NCBI GenBank assembly: GCA_019746155.1
Contig: JAIESJ010000269.1
Location: forward strand, 1-5,989
Length of the DNA: 5,989 bases
Direction of reading: 5' to 3'
Origin: Burkholderiales bacterium
GTDB taxonomy: Bacteria > Pseudomonadota > Gammaproteobacteria > Burkholderiales > SG8-41
The notes beneath the pieces were generated by a model that was not told the origin of the DNA, ran no database searches, and worked only from the letters and a program-made list of their open reading frames with translations. Within the stretch, counting starts at the first letter, position 1; each line of letters opens with the position of its first letter. Made by a program: the position numbers and the translations under genes. Below are positions 1-5,105 of the stretch, piece by piece.

Positions 1-436
1 CGCGGTAAAGATCGGGTAGCGCCGCCGCCGCACCGCTTTTTTCGGCGCCGGCAATGGGGTGCGCCGGGACAAAGCGCGGGAAATGCACGCCAAGGAAACG
101 GTGCGCATCAGCGATGACATCCTGCTTGGTGCTGCCGCCGTCGGTGACGACGGCGTGCTGCGGCAGATGCGGCGCGATGCGTGCCATGACTTCCGCCATC
201 TGGCCTACCGGCATCGCGAGCAGCACCAGATCGGCATCCGCCACCGCGCGTGCTGCGTCGGTGCTCGCTTCGTCGATGATGCGCCGCCTGAGCGCGGCAG
301 CGAGATTCTTGCGGCTGCGCCCGACGCCGACCACATGCTTCACCGCTTTCGCTTTTTTCAGCGCAGCCGCAAACGAGCCGCCGATGAGGCCGACGCCGAT
401 CACCACCAGCTTGCCGATTTTGAGCTTAGCGGGCAT
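1..436 (-). CDS. tyrA: Prephenate dehydrogenase, N-terminal part (runs off the left edge)
   Basis: Oxidative decarboxylation of prephenate to 4-hydroxyphenylpyruvate with NAD(P)+, the committed step to tyrosine, in the cytoplasm. The 145 visible codons read without a stop from an ATG at 436-434 to the window edge. Seen: a Rossmann nucleotide-binding loop GVGLIGG at residues 14-20 directly after a hydrophobic beta strand, a TDGGSTK segment near 98-104, and HPIAGAEKSG at 126-135, which matches the TyrA hallmark carrying the catalytic histidine (H126). The C-terminal helical dimerisation domain lies outside the window, so fusion to aroA, as in some pseudomonads, cannot be judged. Start choice: the ATG places the Rossmann strand a normal few residues from the N terminus. 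In-frame GTG (445-443) and TTG (442-440) are alternatives, and a TAA at 481-479 closes the frame upstream. No Shine-Dalgarno precedes any of them. It follows hisC by 56 bp, a gap filled by inverted heptamer arrays. Confidence 0.95.
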   Translation of the reverse strand, partial: MPAKLKIGKLVVIGVGLIGGSFAAALKKAKAVKHVVGVGRSRKNLAAALRRRIIDEASTDAARAVADADLVLLAMPVGQMAEVMARIAPHLPQHAVVTDGGSTKQDVIADAHRFLGVHFPRFVPAHPIAGAEKSGAAAALPDLYR

Positions 437-505
437 GAGCAACACCAGTTTAAGGTCTAAGGTTGTTAAAAAATAACATTAAACCTGGAACCTTAGACTT
501 CAGAC
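437..505. repeat. Inverted pair of degenerate 7-bp tandem arrays in the hisC-tyrA gap
   Basis: Seen directly. On the plus strand a heptamer starting with GT repeats in phase at 448-454 (GTTTAAG), 455-461 (GTCTAAG) and 462-468 (GTTGTTA). On the minus strand the same kind of unit runs from 505 downwards: GTCTGAA (505-499), GTCTAAG (498-492), GTTCCAG (491-485), GTTTAAT (484-478), GTTATTT (477-471). The two arrays face each other and contain a perfect 10-bp inverted repeat, 455-464 with 489-498, separated by 24 bases that include a run of six A (468-473). The hisC stop codon TAA (495-493) sits inside a unit. The gap is AT-rich against GC-rich coding flanks. The transcript could fold into a hairpin, but the U run lies in the loop rather than after the stem, so it is not a canonical intrinsic terminator. 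Confidence 0.75.
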
Positions 506-1599
506 TCGATAGCCCGCTTCAGGCTGTCGAGGAAGCGGGCGTTTTCCGATTCGAGCCCGATGGACACGCGCAAGTGGTCCGGCATGCCATAGCTGGCTAT
601 CGGCCGCACGATGACGCCCGCCTGAAGTAATTTTTGATATACCCCGCGCGCATCCTTCACCTTGAAACTCACGAAATTGCCGAAGGACGGGATGTATTCG
701 ATGCCGAGCCGCCGGAACTCTGTCGTGATCTGCGCCATGCCAGTACGATTGAGTTCGAAACTCCGGCGCACGAAATCCGCGTCGTCGAGCGCCGCCGCTG
801 CCGCCGCCAGCGAAATGCTGTTGACGTTAAAAGGTTGGCGCACGCGGTTCATGAGATCGGCTACGCCCGGCGCGCCCAGGGCGTAGCCCACGCGCAAGCC
901 GGCCAGCCCATACACCTTAGAAAATGTTCTTGTAATCAAAAGGTTAGGAAATCTCTTCAGCCATCCCATGCTGTCGGCCACAAGTTCCGGTGCGAGATAC
1001 TCGTTATAAGCTTCGTCCAGCACCAGAAGCACATGTTCGGGCAGCGCGGCAATGAAGGTCTCGAGCTCGGCCGGCGCCACCAGCGTGCCGGTCGGATTGT
1101 TGGGATTGGCGATGAACACCAGCCGCGTATCGGGCCTCACCGCGCGCAGCATCGCTTCGAGATCGTGACCGAAATTCCGCGCCGGAACTTCGATGCCCGT
1201 GGCACCGATGGCCTGCACCGCCAGCGGATAAACCGCAAATGCATGCCGGGAATAAACCGCGCTCGCCTGTGGCGTCAGAAACACCCGCGCTGCGAGTTCC
1301 AGCACGTCATTCGAGCCGTTACCGAGCACGATTTGCTCCGGCGCCACACCGTAACGCCGGGCGAGCGCCTGCTTGAGTTCAAAACCGTTGCCGTCGGGAT
1401 AGCGCGCGAGGCCGTCGAGCACGCTCTTGATCGCGCGCTGCGCGAACGGGCTCACGCCCAGCGGATTCTCGTTCGAGGCAAGCTTGATGATATCGGCTTC
1501 GGCCAGGCCCATTTCGCGCGCCAGCTCGGAGATCGGCTTGCCGGGCTGATAAGGCGCAATGGCGCGGATGTACGAAGGAGAGAGATCGCAGATGTTCAT
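493..1599 (-). CDS. hisC: Histidinol-phosphate / aromatic aminotransferase (HisC family)
   Basis: PLP-dependent class I/II aminotransferase of 368 residues, the normal length for HisC. Family role: glutamate-dependent transamination of imidazole-acetol phosphate to histidinol phosphate. Paralogues in aromatic gene clusters can transaminate phenylpyruvate and 4-hydroxyphenylpyruvate. Seen: an N-terminal LASNENP segment (40-46), GNGSNDVLEL (93-102), NPNNPTG (165-171), DEAYNEY with D195 and Y198 for PLP, the TRTFSKVYGLAGLRVGYA block (223-240) with the Schiff-base lysine K228 and phosphate-binding R236, and a C-terminal LRVSIG with R344 as the likely substrate carboxylate contact. All key residues are present, so the enzyme should be active. 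It lies between pheA and tyrA, 75 bp after pheA. This favours aromatic amino acid synthesis as at least one job; whether a second hisC exists in a his operon cannot be seen. Codons for residues 216-231 are unusually AT-rich. No Shine-Dalgarno is visible before the ATG. Confidence 0.94.
   Translation of the reverse strand: MNICDLSPSYIRAIAPYQPGKPISELAREMGLAEADIIKLASNENPLGVSPFAQRAIKSVLDGLARYPDGNGFELKQALARRYGVAPEQIVLGNGSNDVLELAARVFLTPQASAVYSRHAFAVYPLAVQAIGATGIEVPARNFGHDLEAMLRAVRPDTRLVFIANPNNPTGTLVAPAELETFIAALPEHVLLVLDEAYNEYLAPELVADSMGWLKRFPNLLITRTFSKVYGLAGLRVGYALGAPGVADLMNRVRQPFNVNSISLAAAAAALDDADFVRRSFELNRTGMAQITTEFRRLGIEYIPSFGNFVSFKVKDARGVYQKLLQAGVIVRPIASYGMPDHLRVSIGLESENARFLDSLKRAIESEV
907..954 (-). 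other. Low-GC codon patch within hisC, around the PLP lysine
   Basis: Codons for residues 216-231 include AGA (twice), ACA (twice), TTT (twice), CCT, CTT, TTG, ATT, TCT and TAT. By hand count 16 of 48 bases are G or C, while the surrounding gene prefers C- or G-ending codons such as CTG, GCG and CGC. The encoded peptide is the best-conserved part of the enzyme, so the protein is ordinary and only the synonymous choice is odd. A shorter patch of the same kind (GTA, TAT, CAA, AAA, TTA, CTT) covers residues 320-325 at 625-642. The cause is unknown. Confidence 0.6.
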
Positions 1600-1611
1600 G
1601 TTTTGGGTACG

Positions 1612-1679
1612 CAGTAAACGGTAAACGGTGAGCGACGAACAACAGATAAAGACTTTCGCTTACCGCTCACGGTTTCACG
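1612..1679. repeat. Inverted pair of degenerate 7-bp tandem arrays in the pheA-hisC gap
   Basis: Seen directly. Plus-strand units in 7-bp phase: CAGTAAA (1612-1618), CGGTAAA (1619-1625), CGGTGAG (1626-1632), CGACGAA (1633-1639), then decaying. Minus-strand units in 7-bp phase: CGTGAAA (1679-1673), CCGTGAG (1672-1666), CGGTAAG (1665-1659), CGAAAGT (1658-1652). The arrays face each other. The best inverted match is 1623-1634 with 1664-1675, 12 positions with one mismatch, separated by 29 bases. The pheA stop codon TGA (1677-1675) lies inside the first minus-strand unit. The array ends about a dozen bases before the hisC ATG. In the transcript this would be an imperfect hairpin without a trailing U run. 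Confidence 0.75.
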
Positions 1680-2739
1680 TCACCGCCGCCGGATACGAAC
1701 CAAGATTTTTGAGGAACGATGCCTTCTGCTCAAGTTCGGCGAGCGCTTTCGCCACATTGGGATTTTGCTGATGTCCCTCGATATCGATATAGAACACGTA
1801 TTCCCACAAACCGGTGCGCGCGGGCCGCGATTCGAGCCGGGTCATGCTCACCTGGTTGGCCGCCAGCGGCTCGAGCAGGTCGTGGATCGCCCCCGGCACG
1901 TTGCGGGTAGAGAGTATCAGCGAAGTCTTGTCCTTGCCGGAGGGCGCTGCGTCGTGCCCGGCGATCACCAGGAAGCGCGTGGTGTTCCTGGGCTCGTCCT
2001 CGATGTTGCGCGCGAGCAGGCTGAGCCCGTAGAGCGCCGCCGCGGTCTTGCTAGCAATTGCCGCGGTACGACGGTCTCTGGCCGCAAGCTGCGCCGCTTC
2101 GGCATTGCTGATCACGGCGATTCTTTCGGCGTGCGGCAGATTGCGCGCCAGCCATTGCTGGCATTGCGCGAGGCTTTGGGTGTGCGAATAGACCTTGCGG
2201 ATGTCGGCACGCTTTTTCGCCTTGCCCAGCAGGCACTGCCGCACCGGCAGCATCACCTCGCCGCATACCTTGGCCGGGGTCGTGAGCAGCAGGTCGAGGG
2301 TGCGGCCGATCGCGCCTTCGGTCGAATTCTCGACCGGTACCACGCCATAGCCCACGGCGCCGGTTTCGACCTGGCGGAACACCTCATCGATGGACGCGCA
2401 CGGCACCGCCGGCGCGCCGCCCCCGAAGTGCTTGAGCGCCGCCTCCTGGCTGAAGGTGCCCTGCGGCCCGAGATAGGCCACGGTCAGCGAATCCTCGAGC
2501 GCGCGGCACGCCGACATGACCTCGGTGAACACGCGGGCAAGCGCGCCGTCGGGCAAGGGGCCGCGGTTCAGTTGCGCGATGCGGCGCAACACCTGCGCTT
2601 CGCGCTCGGGGCGGTAAATTGCACCCCGCTTGATACTGCCGATACGCTGCGCGAACCTGGCCCGCGCGGAAAGCAGCTTCACCAGCCGTTCGTCGAGCAC
2701 GTCGATCCGGCTGCGGATATCTTTCAGCTTGTCGCTCAT
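1675..2739 (-). CDS. pheA: Bifunctional chorismate mutase / prephenate dehydratase (P-protein)
   Basis: Converts chorismate to prephenate and then to phenylpyruvate, the committed branch to phenylalanine. The 354 residues show three parts in the usual order. An AroQ-type chorismate mutase helix bundle occupies about 1-85; R9, R26 and K37 align with active-site residues R11, R28 and K39 of E. coli PheA. Prephenate dehydratase occupies about 86-262, with GPQGTFS (91-97), VPVENSTEG (134-142) and the catalytic TRF motif at 254-256. An ACT regulatory domain occupies about 271-354, with ESRP (303-306), the segment that binds phenylalanine in this family, so feedback inhibition by phenylalanine is expected. 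The ATG at 2739-2737 begins MSDKL directly before the first mutase helix and fits the family start. No Shine-Dalgarno is visible: the bases before the ATG are an 8-bp repeat array read as a pyrimidine-rich, ATCACTC-like sequence. It follows serA by 87 bp and precedes hisC by 75 bp. Confidence 0.97.
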   Translation of the reverse strand: MSDKLKDIRSRIDVLDERLVKLLSARARFAQRIGSIKRGAIYRPEREAQVLRRIAQLNRGPLPDGALARVFTEVMSACRALEDSLTVAYLGPQGTFSQEAALKHFGGGAPAVPCASIDEVFRQVETGAVGYGVVPVENSTEGAIGRTLDLLLTTPAKVCGEVMLPVRQCLLGKAKKRADIRKVYSHTQSLAQCQQWLARNLPHAERIAVISNAEAAQLAARDRRTAAIASKTAAALYGLSLLARNIEDEPRNTTRFLVIAGHDAAPSGKDKTSLILSTRNVPGAIHDLLEPLAANQVSMTRLESRPARTGLWEYVFYIDIEGHQQNPNVAKALAELEQKASFLKNLGSYPAAVT

Positions 2740-2741
2740 GG

Positions 2742-2832
2742 CAGTGATTGAGTGATCAAGTAATTGAGTAATTCAGTAATGCGGGGTTGCGGACCTTTTC
2801 CATCGCTTAATCACCGAATCACTCAATCACTG
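2742..2832. repeat. Inverted pair of 8-bp tandem arrays in the serA-pheA gap
   Basis: Seen directly, and the clearest of the three. Plus strand, five units in exact 8-bp phase: AGTGATTG (2743-2750), AGTGATCA (2751-2758), AGTAATTG (2759-2766), AGTAATTC (2767-2774), AGTAATGC (2775-2782). Minus strand, from the other end: AGTGATTG (2831-2824), AGTGATTC (2823-2816), GGTGATTA (2815-2808), AGCGATGG (2807-2800). The outermost units form a perfect 15-bp inverted repeat, 2742-2756 with 2818-2832, with 61 bases between. The serA stop codon TGA (2829-2827) is part of the first minus-strand unit, and the plus-strand array ends 3 bp short of the pheA ATG. Only about 17 bases (2783-2799) in the middle are not repeat. 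The units decay inward from both ends. In RNA it could fold as a long stem. Confidence 0.85.
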
Positions 2833-4014
2833 GTTTTCCAGCGGCAAATAACGCACGGAGAGCACGCCCTCTATTCCAGAGAGATCGGCGATCAGGTCGG
2901 CCGGCACCGCGCTGTCGACGTCGACCAGGGTGTAGGCCATCTCTCCTTTCGACTTGTTGAGCATGTTGTGGATATTGAGCCCGGCCTTCGCCATCGCCGT
3001 CGAAATCTGTCCCACCATGTTCGGCACGTTGGCATTGGCGATGCCGACGCGGAACGGCGATTCGCGGCTCATCACCACATCAGGAAAATTGACGGCATTG
3101 AGGATATTACCGTTCTCCAGGAAATCGCGCACCTGGTCGACCACCATCACCGCACAGTTTTCCTCCGCCTCGCGCGTGGATGCGCCCAGGTGCGGCAGCG
3201 CCGCCACGTGCGGATGACCGAGCATCTTCCGCGCCGGAAAATCGCAGACATAGTATTTGAGCCGTTTCGAATTGAGCCCCTCGAGCACGGCATCGTTGTC
3301 GACGATGCCGTCGCGCGAAAAGTTGAGCAGGATGGCACCGTGTCTCATGACCTTGATGCGCTCGGCGTTGATCATGTTGCGCGTCACCTCGAGCAGCGGC
3401 ACGTGCAGGGTCACGAAATCGCTGCCCTTGAGCACTTCTTCTATGCTGTGCGCTTTCCTGACCCGGGAGGGCAGGCTCCACGCCGCGTCGACGGTGATTT
3501 CGGGATCGTAGCCCAGCACGTTCATGCCAAGCTTGATCGCCGCATCCGCAACCAGGCTGCCGATCTTGCCCAGACCCACCACGCCAATGGTGTGCCGCGG
3601 CAGCTCGATGCCGGAGAACTGTTTTTTGCCGTCTTCCACCAGCTTGTGCAGCGCCTTGTCGTCGCCCTTGAGCCCGTCGACGAATCGCAACGCCGGAACC
3701 AGATTGCGCGCCGCCAGCAACAGCCCGGCGATCACCAGCTCCTTGACCGCGTTGGCGTTCGCCCCCGGCGCGTTGAATACCGGCACGCCGCGCCGGCTCA
3801 TTTTTGCCACCGGGATGTTGTTGGTGCCGGCGCCGGCGCGGCCGATCGCCTTGACGCTGGCCGGGATGTCCATCTCGTGCATGTCCTGCGAGCGCACCAG
3901 GATGGCATCGGGCTTGTCGATTTCACCGCCGACGGTATAGCGCGCGGCGGGCAACCGCTTGAGTCCGACGCTCGAGATCTGGTTCAGCGTCAGGATGCGA
4001 TACGGTTCAGCCAT
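2827..4014 (-). CDS. serA: D-3-phosphoglycerate dehydrogenase with C-terminal ACT domain
   Basis: NAD-dependent oxidation of 3-phosphoglycerate to 3-phosphohydroxypyruvate, the first step of serine synthesis; SerC next door does the second. The 395 residues comprise a split substrate domain, a Rossmann domain with GLGKIGS (147-153) and D170 at the end of the second strand for NAD, then a catalytic tail and an ACT domain at about 319-395 (GQISTAMAKAGLNIHNML at 335-352), a likely serine-sensing module. R234 (SRDG) and H275 (PHLGAST) match the catalytic arginine and histidine. The glutamate of the usual DVFxxEP motif is missing: here the segment is CDFPARKML (257-265), and the loop between that D and the histidine is 11 residues shorter than in E. 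coli SerA. This resembles a recognised variant group of phosphoglycerate dehydrogenases. Start: the ATG at 4014-4012 has AAAGG four bases upstream and overlaps the serC end by 8 bp, suggesting translational coupling. Another 2-hydroxyacid dehydrogenase activity is possible but less likely beside serC. Confidence 0.92.
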   Translation of the reverse strand: MAEPYRILTLNQISSVGLKRLPAARYTVGGEIDKPDAILVRSQDMHEMDIPASVKAIGRAGAGTNNIPVAKMSRRGVPVFNAPGANANAVKELVIAGLLLAARNLVPALRFVDGLKGDDKALHKLVEDGKKQFSGIELPRHTIGVVGLGKIGSLVADAAIKLGMNVLGYDPEITVDAAWSLPSRVRKAHSIEEVLKGSDFVTLHVPLLEVTRNMINAERIKVMRHGAILLNFSRDGIVDNDAVLEGLNSKRLKYYVCDFPARKMLGHPHVAALPHLGASTREAEENCAVMVVDQVRDFLENGNILNAVNFPDVVMSRESPFRVGIANANVPNMVGQISTAMAKAGLNIHNMLNKSKGEMAYTLVDVDSAVPADLIADLSGIEGVLSVRYLPLENQ

Positions 4015-5089
4015 TTTTCCTTTCAAACTCGCGCATGAATTCAACCAGCGCCTTGACGCCTTCCGGCGGCATCGCGTTGTAGAGCGAAGCACGCATGCCG
4101 CCTACCGAGCGGTGGCCCTTCAACTGGGCCAGGCCGTGTTCCTTGGCCTGCTTGAGGAACGCCTCGTCGAGCGCCGGATTGCGCAGCGTGAACGGGATGT
4201 TCATGCGCGAGCGGTCCTCTCTCGCCACCGGCGAATGGTAGAACTCGGTCTGGTCGAGGTAATCGTAGACGAGCGCGGCCTTGGCGACGTTGATTTCCTC
4301 CATTTTGTTCAGCCCGCCGAGTTTTTTCAGCCACTGGAACACCAGCCCGGCGATGTAAATCGCGTAGGTGGGCGGCGTGTTGATCATGGAATCCGCTTCC
4401 GCCTGCACCTTGTAGTTGAACACGTCCGGAGTGACGGGCATGGCCTGGCCGATCAGGTCTTCGCGCACGATGACGATGGTGAGCCCCGCCGGGCCGATGT
4501 TCTTCTGCGCGCCGGCGTAAATCAGGCCGTAGCGGCTCACATCCATGGGGCGCGACAGAATGTGCGAAGACGCGTCGGCGACCAGCGGCACGTTCCCGGT
4601 CTCCGGAATCCAGTGGAACTCCACGCCGCCGATGGTCTCGTTCGACGTGATATGCACGTAAGCGGCGTTGGGGTCGAGCTTCCATTGGTCCTGCCTCGGG
4701 GCATAGGTGAAGTTCGCATCCTCCGAGCTCGCCGCAACGTTGACCTTGCAGTAGCGCCTGGCCTCGCCGATCGCCTTCTTCGACCACTGTCCGGTGTTGA
4801 CGTAATCGGCGCCGGTTTTGCCGCGCAGCAGGTTCATCGGCACGATGGCGAACTGGCCCGCCGCGCCGCCCTGCAGGAACAGCACCTTGTAGTTCTTCGG
4901 AATGGCGAGCAGCTCGCGCAGGTCGGCCTCGGCCCGGGCATGAATGGCAATGAACTCCTTGCCGCGGTGACTCATTTCCATCACCGACATGCCGCTGCCG
5001 TGCCAGTCCAGCATTTCCTCGGCGGCTTGCCTGAGCACCGGCTCCGGCAGCACCGCCGGCCCCGCGCTGAAATTGAATACCCGTGCCAT
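4007..5089 (-). CDS. serC: Phosphoserine aminotransferase
   Basis: PLP enzyme that transaminates 3-phosphohydroxypyruvate to phosphoserine with glutamate. In many proteobacteria it also forms 4-phosphohydroxythreonine for vitamin B6 synthesis. The 360 residues match the family length. Seen: N-terminal FNFSAGPAVLP (5-15), SHRG (40-43) with substrate-binding H41 and R42, QGGA (73-76) in the PLP phosphate site, D172 in the ADASS segment, SRPMDVSRYG (179-188), GAQKNIGPAGLT (193-204) with the Schiff-base lysine K196, and GGMRASLYNAMP (330-341) with R333 as a likely phosphate contact. Start: the ATG at 5089-5087 gives MARVFNFSAGP, the conserved SerC N terminus, and has GAGGA six bases upstream. An earlier in-frame start at 5173 would run back into gyrA and add a non-homologous extension. 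It begins 16 bp after the gyrA stop and its 3' end overlaps serA, so it is probably cotranscribed with serA. Confidence 0.98.
   Translation of the reverse strand: MARVFNFSAGPAVLPEPVLRQAAEEMLDWHGSGMSVMEMSHRGKEFIAIHARAEADLRELLAIPKNYKVLFLQGGAAGQFAIVPMNLLRGKTGADYVNTGQWSKKAIGEARRYCKVNVAASSEDANFTYAPRQDQWKLDPNAAYVHITSNETIGGVEFHWIPETGNVPLVADASSHILSRPMDVSRYGLIYAGAQKNIGPAGLTIVIVREDLIGQAMPVTPDVFNYKVQAEADSMINTPPTYAIYIAGLVFQWLKKLGGLNKMEEINVAKAALVYDYLDQTEFYHSPVAREDRSRMNIPFTLRNPALDEAFLKQAKEHGLAQLKGHRSVGGMRASLYNAMPPEGVKALVEFMREFERKNG
4019..4023 (-). promoter_or_regulatory. Ribosome binding site of serA, inside the serC 3' end
   Basis: Minus-strand AAAGG lies four bases before the serA ATG and within the last codons of serC. 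It decides the serA start at 4014 over the upstream in-frame start at 4092, which would add 26 unrelated residues. The spacing is slightly short but usable. Confidence 0.6.
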
Positions 5090-5095
5090 CAAACG

Positions 5096-5100
5096 TCCTC
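5096..5100 (-). promoter_or_regulatory. Ribosome binding site of serC
   Basis: Minus-strand GAGGA, six bases before the serC ATG, in the 16-bp gap after the gyrA stop. It supports the 5089 start and is the best Shine-Dalgarno match before any start in the window. Confidence 0.75.
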
Positions 5101-5105
5101 GTGAC

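Noticed and set aside
59..460. Plus-strand open frames of 133-140 codons over the tyrA region
   Set aside because: The minus strand reads as an uninterrupted TyrA N terminus with a Rossmann loop and the HPIAGAEKSG motif; the plus-strand products look like antisense shadow.
437..492. Sigma-70 promoter for tyrA in the AT-rich gap
   Set aside because: AT-rich words resembling a -10 box are present, but no -35 box at proper spacing stands out from what the heptamer repeats and the T run would give by chance.
455..498. Intrinsic terminator between hisC and tyrA
   Set aside because: The stem is real (10 bp), but the T run lies within the loop and no T run follows the stem in the direction of transcription.
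907..960. Internal promoter in the AT-rich hisC patch (TTGATT on the minus strand)
   Set aside because: No acceptable -10 hexamer occurs 16-18 bases downstream of the TTGATT.
2742..2832. CRISPR array or a MITE/REP-type mobile repeat
   Set aside because: Units of 7-8 bp without spacers exclude CRISPR, and the different unit sequence in each gap argues against copies of one mobile element.
2764..4038. Long plus-strand open frame (424 codons) opposite serA, and similar long plus-strand frames opposite hisC (634-1617), pheA (1765-2751) and serC (3959-5104)
   Set aside because: They mirror genes with clear family motifs on the minus strand; their translations are rich in R, H, V and D with no recognisable domain, as expected from GC-rich antisense frames.
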